DNA of 64,000 bases from Streptomyces misionensis (GTDB taxonomy: Bacteria; Actinomycetota; Actinomycetes; Streptomycetales; Streptomycetaceae): contig NZ_FNTD01000004.1 of NCBI RefSeq assembly GCF_900104815.1, positions 6,695,001 to 6,759,000 of the forward strand, in the 5' to 3' direction. The notes beneath the pieces are model-generated. The model ran no database searches. It saw only the letters and a program-made list of their open reading frames with translations, and had not been told where the DNA came from. Shown here piece by piece: positions 9,631-17,890 of this stretch (its first letter is position 1; every line of letters begins with the position of its first letter). A program made the translations under genes and the position numbers.

Positions 9631-10212
9631 ATGGCCAGGGCGCGCGAGCCCAAGGACAGGGCGGCGGCGATGCGCCAGGGGTTCGGGCTGCTCGCGGTGC
9701 TCGGCGTGGTCCTCGTCCTCGGCGGGCTCGTCGGGCTCGTCTACACCGGCGTCGCCACGCTCACCTCGATGCTGCTGTTCGGCTGGCTGCTGCTGATCGG
9801 CGGGATCGTCGGCCTGCTGCACGCGGTCCAGGCCCGCGGCACCAGCTTCTTCTGGCTCGGCGTCATCGTCGCCGCCCTGAACATCGCGGCGGGCGTCGTC
9901 GTCATCCGGCTGCCCCACGCGGCCGCCGACGCGCTCACCATGTTCGCCGCCCTGCTGTTCCTCTCCGCCGGCCTCTTCCGGATGGTCGGCAGCATGGTGG
10001 TGCGCGGCCCCCAGTTCGGCTGGACCCTGCTGCTCGGCGTCTTCGACCTGCTGCTCGGGGTCCTGGTCCTCGGCCACTGGCCCAGCAGCAGCCAGTACGT
10101 CATCGGCGCCTTCTTCTCCCTGTCCCTGCTCTTCGACGGCCTCGGGCTCATCGCCACCGGTTACGGCGGCCGTCGTATCGTCGGCCTGGTCAGCGAGCAG
10201 CGGAGGGTCTGA
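9631..10212 (+). CDS. HdeD/DUF308-family integral membrane protein
   Basis: 193 aa. GGAGG sits five bases before the ATG at 9631, which decides the start. After a short basic N-terminus (MARAREPKDRAAAMRQG) there are six hydrophobic helices in pairs, e.g. LLAVLGVVLVLGGLVGLVY, LLFGWLLLIGGIVGLLHA and GVFDLLLGVLVLGHW, the pattern of HdeD-like DUF308 proteins. E. coli HdeD affects acid resistance at high cell density, but no function is established for actinobacterial relatives. It stands alone between the crotonase gene and a HATPase gene. Confidence 0.8.
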   Translation: MARAREPKDRAAAMRQGFGLLAVLGVVLVLGGLVGLVYTGVATLTSMLLFGWLLLIGGIVGLLHAVQARGTSFFWLGVIVAALNIAAGVVVIRLPHAAADALTMFAALLFLSAGLFRMVGSMVVRGPQFGWTLLLGVFDLLLGVLVLGHWPSSSQYVIGAFFSLSLLFDGLGLIATGYGGRRIVGLVSEQRRV

Positions 10213-10359
10213 ACCGGTCCGACACGTGACGTTGTCATACGCACTCGGTCAGAAAGCGCTCGATACCCGGTGACTTGCGGTCAGGTCCGCAGGGCGTGGC
10301 CGGTCGTTACCAACACTCGACGCGTGGTGACAATCGAGCGCGAGGGTGGCGACCGGACG

Positions 10360-10842
10360 ATGGACAACCACGGGCGCGGGTACGACCCGGGCCCAACGGG
10401 GGGCGCCGCGCCCCACCCACTGCCCTACGAGGGCGTCTGGCGGTTCACCGCGGCCGCGGTGGACGCCTCGGTTCCGCAGGCCCGGCACGCCGTACGGGAC
10501 CTGCTGCTGCGCCAGGGCGTGCCGGTCTGCGACGACCTGGCGGAGGGACTGCTGCTGATCGTCTCCGAGCTGGTCACGAACGCGGTGAAGCACGCAGCGC
10601 TGCTCTCGCCGACGCTGGCCGTGGAGGTCGCCGTCGGCGCCGAGTGGGTGCGGGTGTCCGTCGAGGACAACCACCCCTACCGTCCGACGGCCCTGGAGGC
10701 CGACCACGCGCGGACCGGCGGCCGGGGGCTGCTCCTGGTGCGCGAGGTGGCGCGGGAGGCCGGCGGGGTGGTCGACGTCGAGCACACGGCGAGCGGCGGC
10801 AAGGTGATCTGGGCCGCGCTGCCGCTCAAGCCCGTGCGCTGA
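10360..10842 (+). CDS. HATPase-fold anti-sigma/serine-kinase-like regulatory protein
   Basis: 160 aa from the ATG at 10360; GTG starts at 10324 and 10327 are in frame but have no ribosome site. A single GHKL ATP-binding domain fills the protein: the N-box is LIVSELVTNAVKHA and the G-box region is GGRGLLLVREVA, with a short variable N-terminus. There is no kinase dimerisation or membrane segment. This is the stand-alone RsbW/SpoIIAB-like type that is very abundant in Streptomyces, where such proteins partner with PP2C phosphatases or anti-sigma antagonists. No partner gene is adjacent, so its target is unknown. It converges on idi. Confidence 0.75.
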   Translation: MDNHGRGYDPGPTGGAAPHPLPYEGVWRFTAAAVDASVPQARHAVRDLLLRQGVPVCDDLAEGLLLIVSELVTNAVKHAALLSPTLAVEVAVGAEWVRVSVEDNHPYRPTALEADHARTGGRGLLLVREVAREAGGVVDVEHTASGGKVIWAALPLKPVR

Positions 10843-10886
10843 GGGCCGGGCCCGCACCGTGCGGCGCGAGCCCGTGGCTCATGGGT

Positions 10887-11480
10887 TCACCAGCCCGCCG
10901 CGGGGCCCGTCAGCTCCCTGATCGCCGGACGGGCCGCGTCCAGCACCGTCATGAACCAGGCCGAGAACGTGTCCCGGGCATGCCGCTGCGCCAGCTCGTC
11001 CGCCGTCACGAAGACGGTCGCGGCGACCTCCTCCGGGTCCGCCGCGGGCGGCGTCTGCACCAGGCCGACGAACAGGTGGTTGTACTCCTGCTCCACCAGG
11101 CCCGAAGCCGGGTCCGGGTGGTTGTAGCGCACGGTGCCGGCCTCGGCCAGCAGCGAGGGGGACACGCCCAGCTCCTCGTACGTGCGCCGGGCCGCCGCCG
11201 CGAACGGCGACTCGCCGGGGTAGGGGTGCCCGCAGCAGGTGTTGGACCACACGCCGGGGGAGTGGTACTTGCCGAGCGCCCGCTGCTGGAGCAGCAGCCG
11301 GCCCTGCTCGTCGAAGAGGAACACCGAGAACGCGCGGTGCAGATGTCCCGGCGGCTGATGGGCGGCGAGCTTCTCCTCCGTACCGATCGTCACGCCCTTC
11401 TCGTCGACGAGTTCCAGCAAGATCGCCTGTGCGGTGCCGTTCGACGAGCTGTGCGTCGCGGTGGCAGGTGTGATCGGCAT
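10887..11480 (-). CDS. idi: Isopentenyl-diphosphate delta-isomerase, type I
   Basis: 197 aa, the usual length. The ATG at 11480 has GAAGG six bases upstream; another ATG two codons earlier lies too close to it. The Nudix-related fold shows the catalytic Cys in SNTCCGHP (Cys83) and the catalytic Glu in EQEYNHLF (Glu132), plus the ARRTYEELG helix. It interconverts IPP and DMAPP in the cytoplasm. It sits about 10 kb from the hopanoid operon, which needs DMAPP to start FPP chains, and the same proximity is known in S. coelicolor. The upstream 215 bases contain its promoter, with no clear motif. Confidence 0.95.
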   Translation of the reverse strand: MPITPATATHSSSNGTAQAILLELVDEKGVTIGTEEKLAAHQPPGHLHRAFSVFLFDEQGRLLLQQRALGKYHSPGVWSNTCCGHPYPGESPFAAAARRTYEELGVSPSLLAEAGTVRYNHPDPASGLVEQEYNHLFVGLVQTPPAADPEEVAATVFVTADELAQRHARDTFSAWFMTVLDAARPAIRELTGPAAGW

Positions 11481-11695
11481 ACCCATCCTTCGCCTCGGTC
11501 TTCGCACCCCAAGTCTGCCGTACGAATCCGGCACTCCCGGCACTTCCCGCCCACTCGCATGTCAGCGCGGGTGCACGGCGCCGGAAGGGGGACCGGTAGA
11601 TCATCGTGCCCTGAGCCCGCCCGGGGGAACCGCCGGGGTGCCTTCGAACGCATGAGCGACCTTGGTGACGGGCGCCCGGCGGGGCCGCCGACGGC

Positions 11696-12637
11696 TCAGT
11701 GGCAGAGCCTGGCCTCGTGCTCCGCGTGTCCGCCCGGCTCCAGCTGGAAGGTGCAGTGCTCGACGTCGAAGTGGGTGCCGACGCAGCCCTGGAGTTCGTG
11801 CAGCATCTTCTCGTGTCCGATGGCGTTGAGCGCCTCCGTGCTGACCACGACGTGCGCGGACAGGACCGGCATGCCCGAGGTGATCGTCCAGGCGTGCAGG
11901 TCGTGGACGTCCTCCACGCCGTCCAGCGCCAGGATGTGCGCCCGCACCTCCGCCATGTCGACGTTCTTCGGGGCGGCCTCCAGCAGCACGTCCAGCGTCT
12001 CCCGCAGCAGCTTGATCGTCCTCGGTACGATCATCAGCCCGATGGCGACGGAGGCGATCGGGTCGGCGGCCTGGAAGCCTGTGAGCAGGATCACCGCGGC
12101 CGAGATCATCACCGCCACCGAGCCCAGCGCGTCCGCGGCCACCTCCAGGAAGGCGCCGCGCACGTTCAGGCTCTCCTGCTGGCCGCGCATCAGCAGGGTG
12201 AGCGAGACCGAGTTGGCGACCAGGCCGATCAGGCCGAACACGATCATCAGGCCGCCGCGGGTGTCCGCGGGCGTGACGAACCGCTGGACCGCCTCGTACA
12301 GGACGTAGCCGCCGACGCCGAGCAGCAGCAGGCAGTTCGCCAGGGCGGCGAGGATCTCGGCGCGGGCGTAGCCGAAGGTGCGGTTGGTGCTCGCCGGGCG
12401 GTTGGCGAAGTGGATCGCCAGCAGCGCCATCCCGAGGCCCACCGCGTCGGTGGCCATGTGCGCGGCGTCCGCGATCAGCGCGAGGGAGTCCGCGAGGAGT
12501 CCGCCGGTGATCTCCACCACCATGATGGTCAGGGTGATGCCCAGGGCGATCCGCAGTCTGCCCCGGTAGGCGGCCGCGGCCGTACCCGTGGGCGGCGCAT
12601 GTGTGTGCGCGTGCCCGTGATCGTGCCCAGCCCCCAT
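11696..12637 (-). CDS. Cation diffusion facilitator (zinc-type) exporter
   Basis: 313 aa from the ATG at 12637, preceded by GGAAGGAC. A His-rich N-terminus (GHDHGHAHTHA) leads into six membrane helices. The metal-binding residues of helices 2 and 5 are visible in SLALIADAAHMATD and EVAADALGS, and the C-terminal cytoplasmic domain carries VEDVHDLHAWTI and the ending HAEHEARLCH. This is the CzcD/ZitB branch that exports Zn2+ (possibly Co2+ or Cd2+) against protons. It lies on the same strand as idi and galE, 215 and 133 bases away, so is probably transcribed alone. Confidence 0.9.
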   Translation of the reverse strand: MGAGHDHGHAHTHAPPTGTAAAAYRGRLRIALGITLTIMVVEITGGLLADSLALIADAAHMATDAVGLGMALLAIHFANRPASTNRTFGYARAEILAALANCLLLLGVGGYVLYEAVQRFVTPADTRGGLMIVFGLIGLVANSVSLTLLMRGQQESLNVRGAFLEVAADALGSVAVMISAAVILLTGFQAADPIASVAIGLMIVPRTIKLLRETLDVLLEAAPKNVDMAEVRAHILALDGVEDVHDLHAWTITSGMPVLSAHVVVSTEALNAIGHEKMLHELQGCVGTHFDVEHCTFQLEPGGHAEHEARLCH

Positions 12638-12770
12638 GACAAAACCGTCCTTCCGCGTCCGTCCGAAGGCCCAGTGAACTACGGGTGGGGGGTATCGGGC
12701 AACGCGGTACTGAACACCGTTGTCATGTGCCCTGACCTGCGGAAACGATCCGCTGGTCAGGGCGTTGCGG

Positions 12771-13742
12771 CTACCTGCGGTGGTGCAGCTGCCAACCCTC
12801 CCAGGCCGAGCGCACCATCTCGCGCACATCGCGCCGGGCGCGCCAGCCCAGCTCCCGGGCGGCACGCTCGACCGAGCCGACGGCACGGGGTGCGTCGCCC
12901 GGCCGGCGCGCCTCCACGACGGGTGCGCGGCGGTCGCCGGACACCTCCCCGATGACGGTGATCAGCTCCCGCACCGAGACGCCCTCGCCCCGGCCGATGT
13001 TCAGCGTCAGATCACCGTGCGGCGTGCCCTCGGCGAGCCGCCGCGCCGCCGCCAGGTGCGCCTCGGCGAGGTCGGCCACGTGGATGTAGTCCCGCACGCA
13101 GGTGCCGTCCGGGGTGGGGTAGTCGTCGCCGAAGATCCGCGGGGCCTCGTCGCGGGTGAGCCGGTCGAAGACCATCGGCACGATGTTGAACACGCCGGTG
13201 TCCGCCAGCTCCGGCGCGGCGGCGCCCGCCACGTTGAAGTACCGCAGACAAACGGTGGAGATCCCGTGTGCCCGCCCCGCCGCGCGCACCAGCCACTCGC
13301 CGGCCAGCTTGGTCTCGCCGTACGGGTTGACCGGCGCGCAGGGGGTGTCCTCGGTGATCAGGTCCACGTCCGGGTTGCCGTACACGGCGGCGGAGGAGGA
13401 GAACACCATCCGCTCGACGCCCGCCTCGGCCATCACGTCGAGCAGCGTCGCCAGGCCACCCACGTTCTCCCGGTAGTACCGGGTCGGGTCGGCCACGGAC
13501 TCGGCGACCTGCTTGCGCGCCGCGAGATGGACGACGCCGGTCACCCCGTGCCGCGCGACGACCTCCCGCAGCCGCGCGCCGTCCAGCGTCGACCCCTCGA
13601 CGAGCGGCACGCCGGCGGGCAGCCGCTCGGGCACGGCGGCCGACAGGTCGTCGAGCACGACGACCTCCTCGCCGGCCCCCGCCATGCTCCGCGCCACATG
13701 CGCCCCGATAAATCCGGCCCCACCGGTGATCAGCCACGTCAT
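12771..13742 (-). CDS. galE: UDP-glucose 4-epimerase
   Basis: 323 aa from the ATG at 13742. The extended short-chain dehydrogenase fold shows the NAD motif TGGAGFIGAHV, the catalytic SSSAAVYG and the Tyr-x3-Lys in NPYGETKLA, followed by LRYFNVAG and VRDYIHVADLA. It interconverts UDP-glucose and UDP-galactose in the cytoplasm. It is divergent from the glycopolymer operon starting at 14293, and could supply UDP-galactose to the GT2 glycosyltransferase there; this link is inferred from position. UDP-GlcNAc 4-epimerase activity cannot be ruled out. Confidence 0.92.
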   Translation of the reverse strand: MTWLITGGAGFIGAHVARSMAGAGEEVVVLDDLSAAVPERLPAGVPLVEGSTLDGARLREVVARHGVTGVVHLAARKQVAESVADPTRYYRENVGGLATLLDVMAEAGVERMVFSSSAAVYGNPDVDLITEDTPCAPVNPYGETKLAGEWLVRAAGRAHGISTVCLRYFNVAGAAAPELADTGVFNIVPMVFDRLTRDEAPRIFGDDYPTPDGTCVRDYIHVADLAEAHLAAARRLAEGTPHGDLTLNIGRGEGVSVRELITVIGEVSGDRRAPVVEARRPGDAPRAVGSVERAARELGWRARRDVREMVRSAWEGWQLHHRR

Positions 13743-14292
13743 GGCTCCCCACCCTATGGGTGCGCGCCGGACCGGCCCACGCGCGGTGTCCCGCGTGCGC
13801 GTGGCGGTCGTCGGGCCGGTGGGCTTCCGTGCCGGGCCTCTGGTGGCGGTCGCGGCGCCCGCCGGGAGGACGGCGCGCGGCGCGCGCGCCGGGGCTGGGG
13901 GTGACCGGTGGAGCGTGGTGGGCTCCCGTCGAGGGCGCGTGCGTGCCCTTGCCCCTGCCCCGCAACCCCGAGCCCCCCGGACCCCACCCGCCCCGGCGCC
14001 GACCGCCGCGGTCGTCGCGGTCGGCGATCGGGAGGGCACCGCTCGTCGCCGCCGCTGTCCCGGATGCCCGGGTCTGCGTCGGCGGTTTGTGGGGCGGGGG
14101 GCGGATCGCCCATGATGATCGCGGCAAAGGGCGGGGCAGCGGGCGCGGGACGGGTCGTGAACGGCCGGTGAACACGGGCCCGGGACCATCCGATACCCTC
14201 TGCCGACATGCCGCCCGGGTGCCGCAGGCAGGGGGCGGCCCGCCACGCACACGACCGGCGCCGTCGCGCCGGCACCCAGGGAGTGAGTTCGG
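13743..14292. other. 550-base divergent noncoding region
   Basis: No translation of this stretch looks like a protein, although GC bias keeps several frames open. It must hold the promoters of galE (minus) and of the glycopolymer operon (plus). On the plus side a possible -10 TACCCT lies at 14194-14199, just downstream of the candidate PHO box. Confidence 0.6.
14152..14173 (-). promoter_or_regulatory. Candidate PHO box (PhoP-binding direct repeats)
   Basis: Read on the minus strand, two adjacent 11-base units begin GTTCACCGGCC and GTTCACGACCC, and a weaker third unit (GTCCCGCGCCC) continues to 14141. Streptomyces PhoP binds 11-base direct repeats whose conserved core is GTTCACC. The site lies about 20 bases upstream of a possible -10 and 120 bases before the glycopolymer operon. 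PhoP control would couple a phosphate-containing polymer to phosphate supply. Confidence 0.5.
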
Positions 14293-16092
14293 TTGCCGAC
14301 CGCCATCGTCACCGGTCAGCCGGTTCCCGGATCGCCGCTGGAGAGCGATCTGCGGTCCCTCGGCTTCGAGGTCCGGATGGCAGCGAGCACCGCCGAGGCG
14401 GAGACCCTCCTCGCAGCCGCCCCCGCGGGCGACCGCGTGGCCCTGGTCGACGCCCGCTTCGTCGGTCATCTGCACGCCCTGCGCCTCGGCCTCACCGACC
14501 CCCGCTTCCCGCTCGCCGCCGTCCCCGGCGCCGTCACCGCGCAGCCGGCCGCCCGCCAGGCGCTGACCCGGGCCGTGGCCCGCGACACCTCCTCCGGCGG
14601 CGGCACCGCGGTCGCCGTCGACAGCATCGCCGACCGCGTCGTCGCCGAACTGGACGCCGACGGCAGCGAGGTCCACCGCCCCGAGCTGGGCAGCCTCGTC
14701 GCCGTCGTACCCACCGACCCGCAGGCCCGCAACGAGGCCCGGCAGTCGGTCGCCGCCGTGGACGACGAGGCCGTACGCCTGAAGTCGGCCGTGAAGTCCC
14801 GCGACGGCTTCTTCACCACGCACTTCATCAGCCCGTACTCGCGCTACATCGCGCGCTGGTGCGCCCGCCGCGGGCTGACCCCGAACCAGGTCACCACCGC
14901 CTCGCTGCTCACCGCGCTGATCGCGGCCGGCTGCGCGGCCACCGGCACCCGCGGCGGATTCATAGCCGCCGGCGTGCTGCTGATCGCCTCCTTCGTGCTG
15001 GACTGCACCGACGGCCAGCTCGCCCGCTACGCCCTGAAGTACTCCACCCTCGGCGCCTGGCTCGACGCCACCTTCGACCGGGCCAAGGAGTACGCCTACT
15101 ACGCCGGCCTCGCGCTCGGCGCCGCCCGCGGCGGCGACGACGTGTGGGCCCTCGCCCTCGGCGCGATGGTCCTGCAGACCTGCCGGCACGTGGTCGACTT
15201 CTCGTTCAACGAGGCCAACCACGACGCCACCGCCAACACCAGCCCCACCGCCGCCCTCTCCGACAAGCTGGACAGCGTCGGCTGGACGGTCTGGGTGCGC
15301 CGGATGATCGTGCTCCCGATCGGCGAGCGGTGGGCGATGATAGCGGTCCTGACGGCGGCCACCACGCCCCGGATCACCTTCTACGTGCTGCTCGTCGGCT
15401 GCGCCTTCGCCGCCGCGTACACCACCGCCGGCCGCGTGCTGCGCTCCCTGACCCGCAGGGCGCGCCGCACCGACCGCGCCGCCCTGGCACTGGCGGACCT
15501 GGCCGACTCCGGCCCGCTCGCCGAGGCGGTCGGGCGCGTCGTCCGCGGGGGCCTGCCCGGGCTCGCCGTGCCCGCCGTCGCCCTCCTCGGCGGCGCCGCG
15601 GTCGCCGCCTGCGCGGCCTTCTCCGGCTTCGGCTCGGCGCTGCCGGTGATCGGCGCCCTGGTCTACGTCCTCACCTCGGCCCTCGCCGTCGCCCGCCCGC
15701 TCAAGGGCGCCCTCGACTGGCTGGTCCCCCCGTTCTTCCGGGCCGCCGAGTACGGCACCGTCCTCGCCCTCGCGGCCAAAGCGGGGGTGAACGGGGCCCT
15801 TCCCGCGGCTTTCGGGCTGGTGGCGGCGGTCGCCTACCATCACTACGACACGGTGTACCGGATCCGTGGCAACGCGGGAGCGCCCCCGGCCTGGCTGGTG
15901 CGCTCCATAGGGGGGCACGACGGGCGGACCCTGCTCGTCGCCGTCCTGGCCGCGGTGCTCACCGGCGCGCAGTTCAAGGTCGCGCTCACGGTCCTCGCCG
16001 TGGTCGTCGCCCTGGTGGTGCTCCTGGAGAGCATCCGCTTCTGGGTGTCCGCAGGGGCGCCCGCCGTACACGACGAAGGAGAACCCGCATGA
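14293..16092 (+). CDS. DUF5941 / CDP-alcohol phosphatidyltransferase membrane protein
   Basis: 599 aa from a TTG with AGGGAG nine bases upstream. Residues 1-150 form a soluble domain that I do not recognise beyond the DUF5941 description. From about 165 the protein resembles the membrane half of archaeal inositol-phosphate CDP-alcohol transferases (KSRDGFFTTHFISPYSRYI then GLTPNQVT). The complete CDP-alcohol motif is present: Asp237, Asp240-Gly, Ala-Arg 244-245, Gly254, Asp258 and Asp262. Six or more helices continue to the C-terminus. The enzyme should transfer a phospho-alcohol from a CDP-activated donor to an acceptor alcohol in the membrane. Its stop overlaps the next gene's ATG (ATGA), coupling it to the nucleotidyltransferase that presumably makes its substrate. 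Confidence 0.8.
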   Translation: MPTAIVTGQPVPGSPLESDLRSLGFEVRMAASTAEAETLLAAAPAGDRVALVDARFVGHLHALRLGLTDPRFPLAAVPGAVTAQPAARQALTRAVARDTSSGGGTAVAVDSIADRVVAELDADGSEVHRPELGSLVAVVPTDPQARNEARQSVAAVDDEAVRLKSAVKSRDGFFTTHFISPYSRYIARWCARRGLTPNQVTTASLLTALIAAGCAATGTRGGFIAAGVLLIASFVLDCTDGQLARYALKYSTLGAWLDATFDRAKEYAYYAGLALGAARGGDDVWALALGAMVLQTCRHVVDFSFNEANHDATANTSPTAALSDKLDSVGWTVWVRRMIVLPIGERWAMIAVLTAATTPRITFYVLLVGCAFAAAYTTAGRVLRSLTRRARRTDRAALALADLADSGPLAEAVGRVVRGGLPGLAVPAVALLGGAAVAACAAFSGFGSALPVIGALVYVLTSALAVARPLKGALDWLVPPFFRAAEYGTVLALAAKAGVNGALPAAFGLVAAVAYHHYDTVYRIRGNAGAPPAWLVRSIGGHDGRTLLVAVLAAVLTGAQFKVALTVLAVVVALVVLLESIRFWVSAGAPAVHDEGEPA

Positions 16093-16841
16093 TCGGCCTC
16101 GTGCTGGCGGCCGGCGCCGGACGGCGTCTGCGCCCCTACACGGACACCCTGCCCAAGGCGCTGGTGCCGGTGGGGCCCGCGGGCATAGAGGGCGAACCCA
16201 CGGTTCTCGACCTCACCCTCGGCAACTTCGCGGAGATCGGCCTGACCGAGGTCGCGGTCATCGTCGGCTACCGCAAGGAAGCCGTCTACGAGCGCAAGGC
16301 CGCCCTGGAGGCCAAGTACGGCCTCAAGCTCACCCTCATCGACAACGACAAGGCCGAGGAGTGGAACAACGCCTACTCCCTGTGGTGCGGCCGTGACGCC
16401 CTCAAGGACGGCGTGATCCTCGCCAACGGCGACACCGTGCACCCGGTCTCCGTCGAGAAGACCCTGCTCGCCGCGCGCGGCGACGGCAAGCGGATCATCC
16501 TCGCCCTGGACACCGTGAAGTCCCTGGCCGACGAGGAGATGAAGGTCGTCGTCGACCCCGCGAAGGGCATGACGAAGATCACCAAGCTGATGGACCCGGC
16601 CGAGGCGACCGGCGAGTACATCGGCGTCACCCTCATCGAGGGCGACGCCGCCGCCGAACTGGCCGACGCGCTGAAGACGGTCTGGGAGACCGACCCGCAG
16701 CAGTTCTACGAGCACGGCTACCAGGAACTGGTCGACCGCGGCTTCCGGATCGACGTCGCGCCGATCGGCGAGGTCGACTGGGTCGAGATCGACAACCACG
16801 ACGACCTGGCCAGGGGACGGGAGATCGCGTGCCGCTACTGA
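16089..16841 (+). CDS. Sugar/polyol-phosphate nucleotidyltransferase
   Basis: 250 aa. The N-terminal LVLAAGAGRRLRPYTDTLPKAL is the signature of the NTP-transferase fold, with ANGDTV as the metal-binding loop and a late VDWVEIDNHDDL. It resembles the CTP-using phosphocholine and inositol-phosphate cytidylyltransferases more than glucose-1-phosphate enzymes. In this position it probably makes a CDP-polyol for the two flanking CDP-alcohol transferases; the exact phosphate substrate is unknown. It starts in an ATGA overlap with the upstream gene and overlaps the next gene by 13 bases, so translation is coupled on both sides. Confidence 0.8.
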   Translation: MIGLVLAAGAGRRLRPYTDTLPKALVPVGPAGIEGEPTVLDLTLGNFAEIGLTEVAVIVGYRKEAVYERKAALEAKYGLKLTLIDNDKAEEWNNAYSLWCGRDALKDGVILANGDTVHPVSVEKTLLAARGDGKRIILALDTVKSLADEEMKVVVDPAKGMTKITKLMDPAEATGEYIGVTLIEGDAAAELADALKTVWETDPQQFYEHGYQELVDRGFRIDVAPIGEVDWVEIDNHDDLARGREIACRY

Positions 16842-17890
16842 CCCGGCTGATTCCCTCCCCGGTCGTCGTCGACATCCGCCCGGGCGCCCTGGACGACCTG
16901 GGCGGTGTCCTCGCGGACGAGCGCATCTCCCAGTCGGGCCGGCTCGCCGTCGCCGTCAGCGGCGGCTCCGGCGCCCGGCTGCGCGAGCGCATCGCCCCCT
17001 CGCTGCCGGGTGCCACCTGGTACGAGGTCGGCGGCGGCACCCTGGACGACGCCGTGCGCCTGGCCGGCGAGATGAAGTCCGGCCACTACGACGCGGTGGT
17101 CGGGCTCGGCGGCGGCAAGATCATCGACTGCGCCAAGTTCGCCGCGGCCCGCATCGGCCTGCCGCTGGTCGCGGTCCCGACCAACCTCGCGCACGACGGC
17201 CTGTGCTCACCGGTCGCCACCCTCGACAACGACGCGGGACGCGGCTCCTACGGTGTGCCGAACCCGATCGCGGTCGTCATCGACCTGGACGTGATCCGCG
17301 AGGCCCCGGCCCGCTTCGTCCGGGCCGGCATCGGCGACGCCATCTCCAACGTCAACGCGATCGCGGACTGGGAACTGTCCCACCGCGTCAACGGCGAGAA
17401 GATCGACGGTCTCGCCGCGGCCATGGCCCGCCAGGCGGGCGAGGCGGTGCTGCGCCACCCCGGCGGCATCGGGGACAACGATTTCCTCCAGGTGCTCGCC
17501 GAGGCGCTCGTCCTCAGCGGCATCTCGATGTCGATCTCCGGCGACTCCCGCCCGTCCTCCGGCTCCTGCCACGAGATCAACCACGCCTTCGACCTGCTGT
17601 TCCCCAAGCGGGCCGCCGCCCACGGCGAGCAGTGCGGGCTCGGCGCGGCCTTCGCCATGTATCTGCGCGGGGCCCACGAGGAGGCCGCGCACACGGCCGG
17701 GGTGCTGCGCCGGCACGGGCTGCCGGTACTGCCGGAGGAGATCGGCTTCACGGTGGACGAGTTCGTCCGCGCCGTGGAGTTCGCCCCCGAGACCCGGCCG
17801 GGCCGCTACACCATCCTCGAACACCTCGACCTCAAGCCGAACCAGATCAAGGACATCTACGCCGACTATGTCAAGGCCATCGGTAGCTGA
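16829..17890 (+). CDS. Glycerol-1-phosphate dehydrogenase-like iron-containing alcohol dehydrogenase
   Basis: 353 aa from a GTG inside the upstream gene. The NAD(P)-binding loop GLGGGKIIDCAK (about residues 92-103) and the metal ligands Asp170 (AGIGDAIS), His248 (SCHEINH) and His265 (AAHGEQ) match the iron-ADH superfamily branch containing archaeal G1P dehydrogenase and B. subtilis AraM. Those enzymes reduce dihydroxyacetone phosphate to sn-glycerol-1-phosphate. With a nucleotidyltransferase and CDP-alcohol transferases beside it, a role making a polyol phosphate is likely. 2-deoxy-scyllo-inosose-synthase-like relatives share the fold, so the substrate is not certain. Confidence 0.75.
   Translation: MPLLTRLIPSPVVVDIRPGALDDLGGVLADERISQSGRLAVAVSGGSGARLRERIAPSLPGATWYEVGGGTLDDAVRLAGEMKSGHYDAVVGLGGGKIIDCAKFAAARIGLPLVAVPTNLAHDGLCSPVATLDNDAGRGSYGVPNPIAVVIDLDVIREAPARFVRAGIGDAISNVNAIADWELSHRVNGEKIDGLAAAMARQAGEAVLRHPGGIGDNDFLQVLAEALVLSGISMSISGDSRPSSGSCHEINHAFDLLFPKRAAAHGEQCGLGAAFAMYLRGAHEEAAHTAGVLRRHGLPVLPEEIGFTVDEFVRAVEFAPETRPGRYTILEHLDLKPNQIKDIYADYVKAIGS

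Noticed and set aside
12771..14312. GalE extended upstream to a 513-aa protein.
   Set aside because: The extra N-terminal part is Arg/Pro/Ala-rich with no protein character, and the NAD-binding motif TGGAGFIGAHV must be close to the true start at 13742.
13760..14566. Open frames in the galE / DUF5941 intergenic region.
   Set aside because: The translations are compositionally random and run into the DUF5941 gene in the wrong frame; only regulatory content is likely.
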